A DNA stretch of 64,000 bases, taken from contig JAJZVW010000001.1 in NCBI GenBank assembly GCA_021847015.1, forward strand, positions 124,001 to 188,000, read 5' to 3'. Within the stretch, counting starts at the first letter, position 1; each line of letters starts with the position of its first letter. The notes below the pieces were generated by a model, which made no database searches, was not told where the DNA came from, and worked only from the letters and a program-made list of their open reading frames with translations. Positions 1 to 8,644 of this stretch are shown here, piece after piece. Both the position numbers and the translations under genes were made by a program. Source of the DNA: Pseudomonadota bacterium. GTDB taxonomy: Bacteria > Pseudomonadota > Alphaproteobacteria > Rhodospirillales > Magnetospirillaceae.

Positions 1-605
1 AGATCCATCAGTTCGGCGTAATCCGAGCTGGCGGTTCCGGTGGCGATCCACCAATCGGCCTTGGCCCGCAGGATGGCGTATTGAAACGTGCGGGTGCGCG
101 AGGCCAGCCACTCCGCCCCCACCACGACGCCGACGAAATGTTGGTCGAAGACCGGAGGTGCGGCGCGGTAGGTCCGCTTCCTGTGAAGTTCCGTCGCCTG
201 CCGATACGCGTCCTCGTCGTTGAGCAGCACGGCAAGGCGCTGCCAGCGCAACGTATTGACCTCCATCACCCGCCAATCCCAGCCACGCCTGTCGTCCTGC
301 GGCAGGGTGACACGAATGGCGTCGACCTGCGCCGCACCGTCGGGCGAGGCCAGTGCCTCGACCGCCAGCGGATGAGCGATCTCGGGCATGCAGGCGAGTT
401 CGTCGGTCAACAGCCCCTTACGTCGCAGATCTTCAAGCTCCGGCGTCAGCGTCTTGTTGGTCCAGGCCGGCGTGGTCAGGCGCAAGCGGTTGAGGCATTC
501 CATGAACACCGTCTTGCCCGTCGCGGCGCCAATCAGCGCCTTCAGATGCAGGATGGCACGATGCTGTGGCGTCAACGAACGGAGAATAGAAGGCAGTGCT
601 GTCAC
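1..605 (-). CDS. Unrecognised protein, N-terminal part (runs off left edge)
   Basis: An uninterrupted minus-strand reading frame of about 201 codons begins at a GTG (603-605) and continues past the window edge. The protein starts MTALPSILRSLTPQHRA. Its N-terminal 80 residues look like a winged-helix or helical region (LEDLRRKGLLTDELACMPE), followed by a Trp-rich stretch. Codon use matches the GC-rich neighbours and no frame on the other strand looks more protein-like. I do not recognise the family; an N-terminal regulatory domain of a larger protein is possible. An internal ATG about 36 codons in is an alternative start. Confidence 0.6.
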   Translation of the reverse strand, partial: MTALPSILRSLTPQHRAILHLKALIGAATGKTVFMECLNRLRLTTPAWTNKTLTPELEDLRRKGLLTDELACMPEIAHPLAVEALASPDGAAQVDAIRVTLPQDDRRGWDWRVMEVNTLRWQRLAVLLNDEDAYRQATELHRKRTYRAAPPVFDQHFVGVVVGAEWLASRTRTFQYAILRAKADWWIATGTASSDYAELMD

Positions 606-705
606 GGAATCACCGGCGGCAAGTGGAAAGGGGCAAAGGTACCGCCTGCCCCGGGGCCGCACAAGCAAGGGGGGCGGCCAGATACGATGCCTGTGTGATG
701 CCCAA

Positions 706-741
706 TTGATTCCAGCCATGATTGCATATATGCTGTCATCA
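706..741 (+). promoter_or_regulatory. Promoter and operator of the PIN toxin-antitoxin operon
   Basis: TTGATT (706-711) and TATGCT (729-734) are separated by 17 bp. A perfect palindrome GCATATATGC (724-733) overlaps the -10 and is a plausible binding site for the ribbon-helix-helix antitoxin. The expected start of transcription falls on or next to the toxin ATG at 741, and no Shine-Dalgarno sequence precedes that ATG, so the message may be leaderless. Confidence 0.5.
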
Positions 742-1160
742 TGATTCCCGTGGTGATCGACACCAACGTCTTCGTCGCCGCGCTCCGCTCCGGTGGAGGG
801 GCGTCCCGTCAGGTGTTGCGGCGGGCGCTGGAGGGAGCCTATCGTCCGCTGTTTTCCAACGCCCTTTGGCTGGAATACGAGGATCTTCTGGCGCGCCCAG
901 TATGGACGGAGGAAACCACGCCTGAGGAACGCGTTCAGGTGCTGGCAGCCCTTGCCGCGGCAGGTCGGTGGGTCAAAATCTACTACGGTTGGCGCCCCAA
1001 CCTGCGCGATGCAGGCGATGATCACCTGATCGAACTTGCCGTTGCCGGGTCCGCTCGCGCGGTGGTGACCCACAACATCCGTGACCTGCGCCACGCCGAG
1101 TTGCGCTGGCCCGACCTGCTGGTGTTGACCCCATCCGAATGTCTGGAGAAGTTCCGATGA
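741..1160 (+). CDS. PIN-domain toxin (putative ribonuclease)
   Basis: A 139-residue PIN-domain protein of the COG1569-like toxin group, predicted to cleave RNA with a metal-dependent acidic active site. Visible acidic positions are D7 in VIDTN, E45, D90/D93/D94 and D115 in THNIRD, in the order expected for the fold. The length is typical for single-domain PIN toxins. It overlaps the next gene by four bases (ATGA), so the pair is translationally coupled; here the toxin comes first, the reverse of most vapBC operons. An overlapping palindromic operator suggests autoregulation. The substrate cannot be read from the sequence. Confidence 0.85.
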   Translation: MIPVVIDTNVFVAALRSGGGASRQVLRRALEGAYRPLFSNALWLEYEDLLARPVWTEETTPEERVQVLAALAAAGRWVKIYYGWRPNLRDAGDDHLIELAVAGSARAVVTHNIRDLRHAELRWPDLLVLTPSECLEKFR

Positions 1161-1387
1161 GCACGGTGACCCTTCGCCTTCCCGACGATACCTGCCAACG
1201 CCTCAAGCAGCTTGCGGCCTCCCGCGGCATCAGCCTCAACAAGCTGATGGAAGAACTGGGCACAGCCGCCATCGCCGCGCACGACGCAGAAACCCGCTTC
1301 CACGCCATGGCGGCCGGCGCCGATCGCGAAAAGGCCCTGTCCATCCTGGACCGTCTCGACGCGAACGACCGCTCGAAGGCATCGTGA
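1157..1387 (+). CDS. Ribbon-helix-helix antitoxin
   Basis: A 76-residue protein whose first 40 residues (STVTLRLPDDTCQRLKQLA then SRGISLNKLMEELG) have the beta-strand/helix/helix pattern of CopG/Arc or HicB-type DNA-binding domains; the C-terminal half is charged and would bind the toxin. The ATG lies inside the toxin's stop region (ATGA). It is the expected neutralising partner of the PIN protein and the likely repressor at the palindrome upstream of the toxin. The assignment rests on fold pattern and position, not on a recognised named family. Confidence 0.8.
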   Translation: MSTVTLRLPDDTCQRLKQLAASRGISLNKLMEELGTAAIAAHDAETRFHAMAAGADREKALSILDRLDANDRSKAS

Positions 1388-1507
1388 GGCATGGCGGCTG
1401 ACGGTAAATCTGACGGTAAGATCGATTTGCCAAGCCGAAGATCCGTGCAGCTTCAATGCTGTATCGTGGAACGAGACAATGGAGTGGGAGTGAGGTCGTA
1501 ACATTGG

Positions 1508-1529
1508 GAAGGCGCCGCAAGGCGCCTTC
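1508..1529. terminator. Possible terminator hairpin before purT
   Basis: A perfect 9-bp stem (GAAGGCGCC / GGCGCCTTC) closes a GCAA tetraloop. Only a weak T-rich tail (TTGCTGT) follows on the plus strand, so the hairpin is clear but termination is uncertain. It separates the toxin-antitoxin operon from purT. Confidence 0.45.
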
Positions 1530-1623
1530 TTGCTGTGCGGGCCAGGCACTTTGCGTTCGACCCCGCACCCCGGCTGCCGCTATAACACGGGCGCGACAAC
1601 CGAGGACGTGGGGGGGCTTCGAC

Positions 1624-2805
1624 ATGGCCGCCATTGCCAAGATTCTGCTGCTGGGTTCGGGCGAGCTGGGCCGGGAATTCGTGATTTCCGCCAAGCGTCT
1701 GGGGGCGCACGTGGTGGCGTGCGATGCCTATGCCGGGGCGCCGGCCATGCAGGTGGCGGACGAGGCGGACGTGTTTTCCATGCTGGACGGAGCGGCGCTG
1801 GCGGCGGCCATCGACAGGCACAAGCCCGACCTGATCGTCCCCGAGGTGGAGGCCATCCGCACCGAGGTCCTGAAGGATTACGAGGACCGGGGCCTCACCG
1901 TGGTTCCCTCGGCGCGGGCGACGCTGATGACCATGAACCGCGACCGCATCCGCGAGGTGGCGGCCGCCGAGCTGGGCCTGCCCACCTCGAAATACCTCTA
2001 TGCCGAGACGCTGGAGGAGATGCGGGCGGCGGTGGCGCGGATCGGCCTGCCCTGCGTGGTCAAGCCGGTCATGTCGTCGTCCGGCAAGGGCCAGAGCGTG
2101 GTGCGCGAGGACGGCGCAGTGGACGCAGCCTGGACCTATGCGGTCGAGGGCATGCGCGGCGACCGCAAGCGGGTGATCGTCGAAGCCTTCATCCCCTTCG
2201 ATTACGAGATCACCCTGCTGACCATCCGCACCCGCGACGGCGTGGTGTTCTGCGACCCCATCGGCCACCGCCAGGAACGGGGCGATTATCAGGAAAGCTG
2301 GCAGCCCGCCGCAATGTCCGAGGCCGCCGTGGCCGAGGCGCGGCGCCAGGCCCGGGCGGTGGTGGACAATCTGGGCGGCTATGGCCTGTTCGGCGTGGAA
2401 TTCTTCGTGATGGGCGAACAGGTGATCTTTTCCGAGCTGTCGCCGCGCCCGCACGACACCGGCATGGTCACCCTGATCTCGCAGAACCTGACCGAGTTCG
2501 ACCTGCACGCGCGGGCCATCCTGGGCCTGCCCATCCCGTCCATCACCCAGCACGGCCCCAGCGCCAGTGCGGTGATCCTGGCTGACCGCGAGTCCGACGA
2601 TTTCCGGGTGACCGGCCTGGAGGCCGCGTTGCGGCCCTCGCGTCCCGGCGTGGAGGTTGACGTGCGCATCTTCAACAAGCCCACCACGCGCCCCTACCGC
2701 CGCATGGGGGTCGCCCTGGCGCTGGCCAAGGGCGGCGACACCGACACCGCGCGTGCGGCGGCCCGCGAGGCGGCGGCCAAGGTGACGCTGACGTATAAGG
2801 GCTGA
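1624..2805 (+). CDS. purT: Formate-dependent phosphoribosylglycinamide formyltransferase
   Basis: PurT makes formyl-GAR from GAR, formate and ATP in purine synthesis, the folate-independent alternative to PurN. The 393 residues match the family length. The N-terminal Rossmann-like part has ILLLGSGELGREF, followed by an ATP-grasp domain (VVKPVMSSSGKGQS, then FGVEFFV and SELSPRPHDTGMVTL). The ATG at 1624 is preceded by a G-run serving as Shine-Dalgarno; the open frame extends upstream without family similarity. The Spx-like gene follows 9 bp later and may be cotranscribed. Confidence 0.97.
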   Translation: MAAIAKILLLGSGELGREFVISAKRLGAHVVACDAYAGAPAMQVADEADVFSMLDGAALAAAIDRHKPDLIVPEVEAIRTEVLKDYEDRGLTVVPSARATLMTMNRDRIREVAAAELGLPTSKYLYAETLEEMRAAVARIGLPCVVKPVMSSSGKGQSVVREDGAVDAAWTYAVEGMRGDRKRVIVEAFIPFDYEITLLTIRTRDGVVFCDPIGHRQERGDYQESWQPAAMSEAAVAEARRQARAVVDNLGGYGLFGVEFFVMGEQVIFSELSPRPHDTGMVTLISQNLTEFDLHARAILGLPIPSITQHGPSASAVILADRESDDFRVTGLEAALRPSRPGVEVDVRIFNKPTTRPYRRMGVALALAKGGDTDTARAAAREAAAKVTLTYKG

Positions 2806-2814
2806 GGACGTGCC

Positions 2815-3165
2815 ATGATTGTCGCCATCCATGGCATCAAGGCCTGCGACACCATGAAGAAGGCGTTCGCCTGGCTGGACGCCCACGGAATCGCGTATCG
2901 CTTCCATGACTACAAGAGGGACGGCGCCGCGCGCGCCGACCTGGAGCGGTGGTGCGCCGCGCTGGGCTGGGAAAAGGTGCTGAACCGCGCCGGCACCACC
3001 TTCCGCAACCTGCCCGAGGACGCGCGCGCCAACCTGGATTCCGCCAAGGCTATCGCCCTGATGCTGGCGCAGCCGTCGATGATCAAGCGACCGGTGCTGG
3101 AAGGCCCCGGCATCCTGGAACTTGGATTCAAGCCGGAACGCTACGCGGCGGTGTTCGGCGGCTGA
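2815..3165 (+). CDS. Spx/MgsR/YffB-type arsenate reductase family protein
   Basis: A 116-residue thioredoxin-fold protein of the ArsC/Spx superfamily, closest in pattern to the YffB group: GIKACDTMKKA at the start with a single Cys (C11), YRFHDYKRDG, and the family signature IKRPVLE near residue 90. True arsenate reductases need further Cys/Arg residues not evident here, so arsenate reduction is unlikely; glutathione-dependent reduction is possible. It follows purT closely. Its stop codon lies inside a long terminator hairpin. Confidence 0.85.
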   Translation: MIVAIHGIKACDTMKKAFAWLDAHGIAYRFHDYKRDGAARADLERWCAALGWEKVLNRAGTTFRNLPEDARANLDSAKAIALMLAQPSMIKRPVLEGPGILELGFKPERYAAVFGG

Positions 3166-3224
3166 GAGCGTGTGAATGAAGGCCGGGTGAACCGCGCCCC
3201 GGCCTTCATTCACACGCTCTCAGC
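3161..3224. terminator. Bidirectional terminator, 27-bp perfect inverted repeat
   Basis: Bases 3161-3187 and 3198-3224 are exact reverse complements (27 bp) around a 10-base loop. The stem contains the stop codons of both convergent genes (TGA at 3163-3165 on plus, TGA at 3220-3222 on minus). It can form on either transcript. Confidence 0.85.
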
Positions 3225-4332
3225 CGCCGCCTTCCTGATAGGTCAGGCGTATCTTGCGGAATTCGGCTTCGCGCCTGAGGAAGACCCTGACGATATCGGG
3301 ATCGAAATGCGATCCGCTGCTCGACAGGATTATGTCCGTCGCCTTCTCATGGGAAAAGGCGCTCTTGTAGCACCGCTTCGAGGTCAGCGCGTCGTATACA
3401 TCCCCGAGAGCGACGATGCGGGCCGAAAGGCGTATGGCCTCTCCCGCAAGGCCGTGCGGATAGCCGCTTCCGTCCCATTTTTCGTGATGGCCTTCGGCGA
3501 TCTCGATTCCCATCCGGATAAAGGCATTTCCCGGGTGCTGCGCATCCACCGCGCGGAGTGTCTCCGCGCCGATGACCGCATGCGTCTTCATCGCGTTCCA
3601 TTCATCGTCGGTCAATTTCCCCGGCTTCTGAAGTACATGGTCGGGGACTCCCACCTTGCCGATATCGTGCAGCGGGCTCGCGGAATAAATATTCTCAATA
3701 AATCTATCGTTCACCTCGCTTCCCAACGAAGCGACAAGAGACAATTCTTCTGACAGAACTCTACAATATTCGCGTATACGCTCAAGGTGACTCCCCGTAT
3801 CCGTGTCACGAGATTCGGCTAGCTTCGACATTGCGAAGATAGCGGCCAAATGGGCCGATCCGATCTCCTTGACTTGTTCCCGCACCCGCCTTTCCAAAAC
3901 GTTGTTGTGCTCTTCGATGTTCCTTTGGTATTCGGCGCGCAGATCGTGTGCGACCTTCTTTTCCAGGCTTGCTGTTATGCGCGCCTTCAATAATATTGGA
4001 TTGAACGGCTTCGGAAGATAATCCTCAGCACCGAGTTCAAGACAGCGCACAACGCTATCCATTTCATTAATTGCCGTAATCATGATAACGGGGATATGAT
4101 TGTATTTGTCACTGGATTTTAACATTTCAAGAGTATTATATCCGTCCATTACCGGCATCATGATATCGAGGAGTATCAGGTCGAAGTCATAGTTTTTTAC
4201 TTTTTCGATGGCTTCCTTGCCATTTTCGGCCATGAATACGGCATACCCCTGGCGCCGCAATCGCCGCTCCAGCAAATCACGGTTCATCTCCGTGTCGTCG
4301 ACAACAAGAATTGAGAACACCTTGTCGTTCAC
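3220..4332 (-). CDS. Response regulator with HD-GYP c-di-GMP phosphodiesterase domain
   Basis: A 370-residue RpfG-like protein. Residues 1-120 are a receiver domain (D56 in LLDIMMP is the phosphoacceptor; K108 in LPKPF). A helical, coiled-coil-like linker (about 125-165) leads to an HD-GYP domain with the metal-binding H222-D223 (PLHDIGK) and HHEKWDGSGYP at 282-292. HD-GYP proteins hydrolyse cyclic di-GMP, so the protein likely lowers c-di-GMP when phosphorylated. The hybrid kinase and a single receiver lie just upstream on the same strand, but a terminator-like hairpin separates this gene from them. Codon use is AT-richer than in the flanking core genes. Confidence 0.95.
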   Translation of the reverse strand: MNDKVFSILVVDDTEMNRDLLERRLRRQGYAVFMAENGKEAIEKVKNYDFDLILLDIMMPVMDGYNTLEMLKSSDKYNHIPVIMITAINEMDSVVRCLELGAEDYLPKPFNPILLKARITASLEKKVAHDLRAEYQRNIEEHNNVLERRVREQVKEIGSAHLAAIFAMSKLAESRDTDTGSHLERIREYCRVLSEELSLVASLGSEVNDRFIENIYSASPLHDIGKVGVPDHVLQKPGKLTDDEWNAMKTHAVIGAETLRAVDAQHPGNAFIRMGIEIAEGHHEKWDGSGYPHGLAGEAIRLSARIVALGDVYDALTSKRCYKSAFSHEKATDIILSSSGSHFDPDIVRVFLRREAEFRKIRLTYQEGGG

Positions 4333-4381
4333 AGCGGCAACACCAAACTGAAGTTTTCCACAGAAATTTTAGAAGGCCTGG

Positions 4382-4413
4382 AAAAAAAATGAAGTCGCGT
4401 CATTGACCCGACT
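4382..4413 (-). terminator. Rho-independent terminator after the single-receiver gene
   Basis: Read on the minus strand, AGTCGGGTC-AAT-GACGCGACT forms a 9-bp stem with one mismatch, then TTCA and eight Ts (plus-strand A-run 4382-4389). It begins at the stop codon of the receiver gene and precedes the HD-GYP gene, so that gene either has its own promoter or depends on read-through. Confidence 0.75.
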
Positions 4414-4796
4414 CATAGGGAGATCTCCCCTGATTTCTTCAGGAGATTTTGCATCTTTTCCATCAGGCGCGAAAAATCGACGGGTTTTGTGTCGTAATCG
4501 TCGCAGCCCGCTTCTATCGCTTTTTCGCGATCTCCCGCCATGGCATGGGCCGTCAAGGCTATGACCGGAATGGCCCGTATGGCGGGATCGGCCTTGATGC
4601 GCTTGGTCGCCTCCCAACCATCCAGAACGGGCATATGCATGTCCATGAGGATCAGGTCGGGGGCTTCCGACTCGGCTTTTTCCACGCCTTCCCGGCCGTC
4701 CTGCGCCACGGCCACCGTGAAGCCCTTGCGCTCCAGCCGTCGGACAAGCATGTCGCGATTCATTTCATTGTCTTCGACCAAAAGAATCTTAGGCAT
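4413..4796 (-). CDS. Single-domain response regulator (DivK/CheY-like)
   Basis: A 127-residue stand-alone receiver domain. MPKILLVEDNEMNRDML carries the acidic pocket, D52 (LMDMHMP) is the phosphoacceptor, ALTAHAM the conserved Thr, and TKPVD the conserved Lys. No output domain is present, so it probably relays phosphate or acts through protein contact. It lies 21 bp downstream of the hybrid kinase, its likely phosphodonor. Its N-terminus resembles that of the neighbouring HD-GYP protein (VDDTEMNRDLLERRL against VEDNEMNRDMLVRRL), which suggests duplication of one receiver. Confidence 0.92.
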   Translation of the reverse strand: MPKILLVEDNEMNRDMLVRRLERKGFTVAVAQDGREGVEKAESEAPDLILMDMHMPVLDGWEATKRIKADPAIRAIPVIALTAHAMAGDREKAIEAGCDDYDTKPVDFSRLMEKMQNLLKKSGEISL

Positions 4797-4817
4797 CGTT
4801 CCTACCCTGCGCGAACA

Positions 4818-7382
4818 TCAACCGGCGGCAACGGCATCCAGCGGCGCCTGCGCCTCGACGCGCGCCTTTATCTCTTCGACAAGATCGGCCAGGCGGTACG
4901 CACCCTTCACCAATATCTTCTCGACGTGGCTATTCAATCGCCTTCTCTCGTCATCACTCAGGTCTAGAGCAGTCACGACGATGATGGGTACATGCCTTAG
5001 CCGATCTATTTTCTTGACACTGTTGACAAAGGTGAAGCCATCCATTTCCGGCATTGACAAATCAAGCAGCATGAACTGCGGATTCAGTGTTTCGAGTTTT
5101 TGGAGAGCGACCTTGCCGTTCTCGGCTTCCACCACGGCCCACCCTTCCTTTTCCAAAGTGCGGCGCGTCATCTCGCGCAGCGCCATGTCATCTTCGATGA
5201 TCAGGGCGAGCCCCGCGTCCTGGTCGGGCAGGTACCTCTTGATGATGGTTCTCAGCTTGTCGCGATCGACCGGCTTGGTCAGATAGTCCGACACGCCGAG
5301 CGTGTACCCCATCTCTTTCTGGTCCACCATTGTGACCATGACCACGGGAATGACGGCCAGTTCGGCGTCGCTTTTCAACCGCGTGAGCACCGTCCAGCCA
5401 TCCATTCCCGGCATCATCACGTCGAGCGTGATCGCATCCGGCCGAAGTTCCGCCGCCATCCGCAACCCCGCCTCGCCCCCACGGGCCAAGTGGACGTCGT
5501 AGCCATCACCGGACAGCAACCGCTGAAGGAGATCACCGGCCACGGGATCGTCATCGATGACCAGGATGGTTTTTGCCCGCGCGGACGCCACCTTCTTCGG
5601 GGCGGCGGGCGCCACGGGCTTCGCGGCGCCCTGGCCCGCCACATTGGATGGCAGGCGCACCGTGAAAACGGAACCGACGCCCACCTCGCTGGAGACGGCG
5701 ACATCCCCACCCATCATCTCGCAGAAGCGGCGGCTGATCGCCAAGCCCAGTCCCGTGCCGCCATATTTTCGCGTCGTTGACGCATCCGCCTGGGTGAATT
5801 CCTTGAACAGCTTGTCCATCTGCTCGGGCGTCATGCCGATGCCGGTGTCACGCACCTCAAACTGCACCCATTCCTGGATACGGCTCACGGTAAGGCTGAC
5901 CGTACCATTTTCCGTAAATTTGCTTGCATTACTTAGAAGGTTGAAAAGAATCTGCCGCAGTTTGGTAAGATCTGCATGCATATCGCCGACATCGTCGATT
6001 TCATCGACACTTAACGAGTTGGAGTTCTTTTCGACAAGCGGCTTAATCGTGGACACGACATCGTGAAGCATATGGGAAACGGTGAACGTTTCCAAATGAA
6101 GCTCCATTTTTCCCGCTTCAATTTTCGATATATCCAGGACGCCATTGATCAGTGCAAGCAGGTGTTTCCCGGCGGCAGCGATCTTCTGCAAGTCTGGAAC
6201 GAAATCGTCCCGACCGAGCTCGGTGGCCTCTTCCTCAAGGATTTCGCTATAGCCGATGATCGCGTTCAACGGGGTCCGCAATTCGTGGCTCATGTTGGCC
6301 AGAAACATGCTTTTCGCCTGGCTGGCCTCCTCGGCCGCCCTCTTGACCTCCCGCAAGGCCTGCTCCGCCTGCTTGCGCAAGGTTATGTCCCGGAATGAAA
6401 GGACGGCGCCGACGATTTCCCCGTTCGTTTCGACCATGGGGGTGGCTACGCCTTCAATGGCAAAGGACTGACCGCCCTTGCGCCAGAACACCTCGTCGTC
6501 CAACCGGAATGCCATCCCCTCGCGCATCGCCCTGCCGATCGGGCATTCGCTGGCGGGATAGGGGGAGCCGTCTGCCTTGGTGTGATGGGTCAAGGGATGC
6601 AGAGACTGTCCGACCAGCTCTTGCTCCGAAAAGCCCAGCATGTCGCATGCCGCCGGATTGATGAAAATGACTTTGCCTTCCCGGCTGACGCCGCAGATGC
6701 CCTCCGCCACCGTGTTAAGGAGGAGGGCGTTGCGATGGGATATTCTCCCAAGTTCATCCTCTGCTTTTTTGCGACGAATCAAGCCGGCAAGGGTACTTGT
6801 CACGGAATCGAGAAAAACGACCTCATCGTCGTTACAATCGTGATGCTCGTCGATATAGAGTAAAAGAACGCCAAGGACCTCGCCGCCACTTCCGCTATCC
6901 GCGAGAATGGGCATGGCGTAATGGCCATGAGGCTTCATCCCATCGAATGTATTGTCATGCCGTTCATCGACACAAGCGGCATAAACCATTTGCTTGCTCG
7001 CGGCGGCCCGTCCGCACAAACACCGGCCAAAAGGGACGTTTGCACACAATTCCAACAATGGTGCGGCAAAATTTTTCTGAATTTTCAGATCAATACTCTT
7101 GTTGTCGGCACCGGTGAGAAATATGCCCCCCATATTTTTCAGCTTTATCCATGGCACGCCGAGCAGCACATCGAGCGCCTTCTCCAGCTGCGCCTCCAGG
7201 GATATGTTCTCAAGAGAGATCTTCAATATCTCATTCAGCACCGATTGATGATGGCTGTTCTTTTGCGCTTTAGCCGTATGCTTGCGCACCATCTCTTCGT
7301 AGCTTGCGGTCAAACCGTCGAGGTCCGTATTGGCTTCGGTCTTATCGTGCACGGCGAACTCCAACTGTCTCGAGCCATCCAC
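4818..7382 (-). CDS. Hybrid sensor histidine kinase (GAF-PAS-HisKA-HATPase-REC-REC)
   Basis: An 854-residue cytoplasmic hybrid kinase. A GAF-like region (about 50-205, with a Cys-containing [11 protein letters not shown] motif) is followed by PAS (217-335), HisKA with H366 in [12 protein letters not shown], the ATPase domain ([16 protein letters not shown]), and two receivers ([22 protein letters not shown]). No membrane segment is visible, so a cytosolic signal is expected; the PAS/GAF pair could bind a small molecule or redox cofactor. Translation appears to begin at GTG 7380-7382, because a stop codon lies shortly upstream in frame. It heads the signalling cluster with the receiver and HD-GYP genes. 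Confidence 0.95.
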   Translation of the reverse strand: MDGSRQLEFAVHDKTEANTDLDGLTASYEEMVRKHTAKAQKNSHHQSVLNEILKISLENISLEAQLEKALDVLLGVPWIKLKNMGGIFLTGADNKSIDLKIQKNFAAPLLELCANVPFGRCLCGRAAASKQMVYAACVDERHDNTFDGMKPHGHYAMPILADSGSGGEVLGVLLLYIDEHHDCNDDEVVFLDSVTSTLAGLIRRKKAEDELGRISHRNALLLNTVAEGICGVSREGKVIFINPAACDMLGFSEQELVGQSLHPLTHHTKADGSPYPASECPIGRAMREGMAFRLDDEVFWRKGGQSFAIEGVATPMVETNGEIVGAVLSFRDITLRKQAEQALREVKRAAEEASQAKSMFLANMSHELRTPLNAIIGYSEILEEEATELGRDDFVPDLQKIAAAGKHLLALINGVLDISKIEAGKMELHLETFTVSHMLHDVVSTIKPLVEKNSNSLSVDEIDDVGDMHADLTKLRQILFNLLSNASKFTENGTVSLTVSRIQEWVQFEVRDTGIGMTPEQMDKLFKEFTQADASTTRKYGGTGLGLAISRRFCEMMGGDVAVSSEVGVGSVFTVRLPSNVAGQGAAKPVAPAAPKKVASARAKTILVIDDDPVAGDLLQRLLSGDGYDVHLARGGEAGLRMAAELRPDAITLDVMMPGMDGWTVLTRLKSDAELAVIPVVMVTMVDQKEMGYTLGVSDYLTKPVDRDKLRTIIKRYLPDQDAGLALIIEDDMALREMTRRTLEKEGWAVVEAENGKVALQKLETLNPQFMLLDLSMPEMDGFTFVNSVKKIDRLRHVPIIVVTALDLSDDERRRLNSHVEKILVKGAYRLADLVEEIKARVEAQAPLDAVAAG

Positions 7383-7763
7383 CCGGAATCGGCTTAGGGT
7401 TCATTCATCAGCAATGAATTACATCATAAATTTGTGTATCTAAAGATATATGCCTTTAATTGGCGCCGTTTATGCACTGATTATATTAAATTACGTGTAG
7501 TCCTGTGCGCAAGTCACTTGCTCCCCCTCCACGGCATGAATCCGATGGGCGCCGGAAACTTCGTTATGTCCACCGTCATGGCGGCGCCAAGGGACGGTAC
7601 GGATGCGTTCCCGGGACAACGCCGCGGGGACCGCGGCGGATGGCGGACAAACACCTTTCGGATCGGGCCCATAATTGCTATCGCTGTCCGCCCGGACACG
7701 GGTCGCGCCGCCGGCCACTCGCCGGTGTCCGGCATGCCTGCGTCACGTCAACGGACGGCCCCC
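7383..7763. other. Divergent intergenic region, AT-rich on the kinase side
   Basis: Between the kinase GTG and the GIY-YIG gene ATG. Bases about 7425-7500 are markedly AT-rich and probably hold the kinase promoter. I could not assign a confident -35/-10 pair on either strand and see no coding signal. Confidence 0.4.
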
Positions 7764-8156
7764 ATGCCCGATTTCCATGCCGCCGCCGACGCCATCCCCG
7801 CCCTCCCGGGCGCGTATGTACTGGCCATAATCCTGGACGCGCCGATGGCGGGATTGCCGGCCGGGCGCTACCTGTATTGCGGAAGCGCGCGGGGACCGGG
7901 GGGCCTGCGGGCGCGGCTGGGGCGACACATGCGCAAGGGCAAGGCCGTGCGGTGGCATGTGGACAGGCTGACCGAGGCGGGATGGGTTCTCGGCGCCTGG
8001 GTGTTCCCCGACCAGTCCGAATGCGATCTGGTCGCCCAACTCGCCCGCCTGCCGGTACCGTTGCCCGGTTTCGGCAGCAGCGACTGCCGGGTCTGCCCCA
8101 GCCACCTGCTGGCCTGGCCGGCGGGCGTGGCCCTACCATGGGAGGACAAGCCTTGA
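7764..8156 (+). CDS. DUF123 / GIY-YIG-like nuclease domain protein
   Basis: A 130-residue member of the DUF123 family, related to GIY-YIG endonucleases and seen fused to endonuclease III in some archaea. The core motif is RYLYCGSARGPGGLRARLGRH (Y..Y-CGSA followed by an Arg-rich helix), then RWHVDRL and a Cys/His-containing C-terminus (CRVCPSHLL). Nuclease activity is unproven for this family. I chose ATG 7764 because family similarity starts just after it; the frame is open further upstream without recognisable sequence. It overlaps the next gene by four bases. Confidence 0.8.
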   Translation: MPDFHAAADAIPALPGAYVLAIILDAPMAGLPAGRYLYCGSARGPGGLRARLGRHMRKGKAVRWHVDRLTEAGWVLGAWVFPDQSECDLVAQLARLPVPLPGFGSSDCRVCPSHLLAWPAGVALPWEDKP

Positions 8157-8548
8157 CCACACGCGTCTGCGGCCCCTGCACCATCTGCTGCCAGTTCTTC
8201 GCGGTGCCGGAGACCGGCAAGCCGACCGGGGAGTGGTGCGTCCATTGCTCGGCCTCCGGCTGCGGGGTGCATGAAACGCGGCCGCAATCCTGCCGGAACT
8301 TCGCGTGCTTCTGGCTGATGGACGAAACCTTCCCCGAGGATCTGCGCCCCGACCGGTGCGGGATCGTGGTCTCGTTCAACGAGAACCACGACAGCGTCGT
8401 CGTCCACATCGATCCCGAGCGCCCCGACGCGCTGGCCGAATCGCCGGGATCGGATTTGCTGGAGGCGTTGCTGGGCACCTTCGACCCCGTCTTCGTGGTC
8501 TGCGGCCAAGACCGCATGATGATCCGCCCACCCCGCGCCGTCGGCTGA
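8153..8548 (+). CDS. YkgJ-like CxCxxCC cysteine-cluster protein
   Basis: A 131-residue protein with the zinc- or iron-binding Cys cluster typical of the YkgJ family: CGPCTICCQFF at the start, then WCVHC, GCGVHETRPQSCRNFACFW. The function of the family is unknown. The likely start is TTG 8153, because GGAGGA at 8141-8146 sits at ideal spacing and the TTGA overlap couples it to the upstream gene; ATG 8138 is an alternative that would lengthen the protein by five residues. Confidence 0.8.
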   Translation: MTTRVCGPCTICCQFFAVPETGKPTGEWCVHCSASGCGVHETRPQSCRNFACFWLMDETFPEDLRPDRCGIVVSFNENHDSVVVHIDPERPDALAESPGSDLLEALLGTFDPVFVVCGQDRMMIRPPRAVG

Positions 8549-8644
8549 GGCCGGATCGCATCAGCTTTGGCGGGCGGAGACTTGACGGCGCTCGCGCCGG
8601 TGGCGATGCTGCGCCGGCGGGGGCGACGCGAAGGGGGATGGAAC

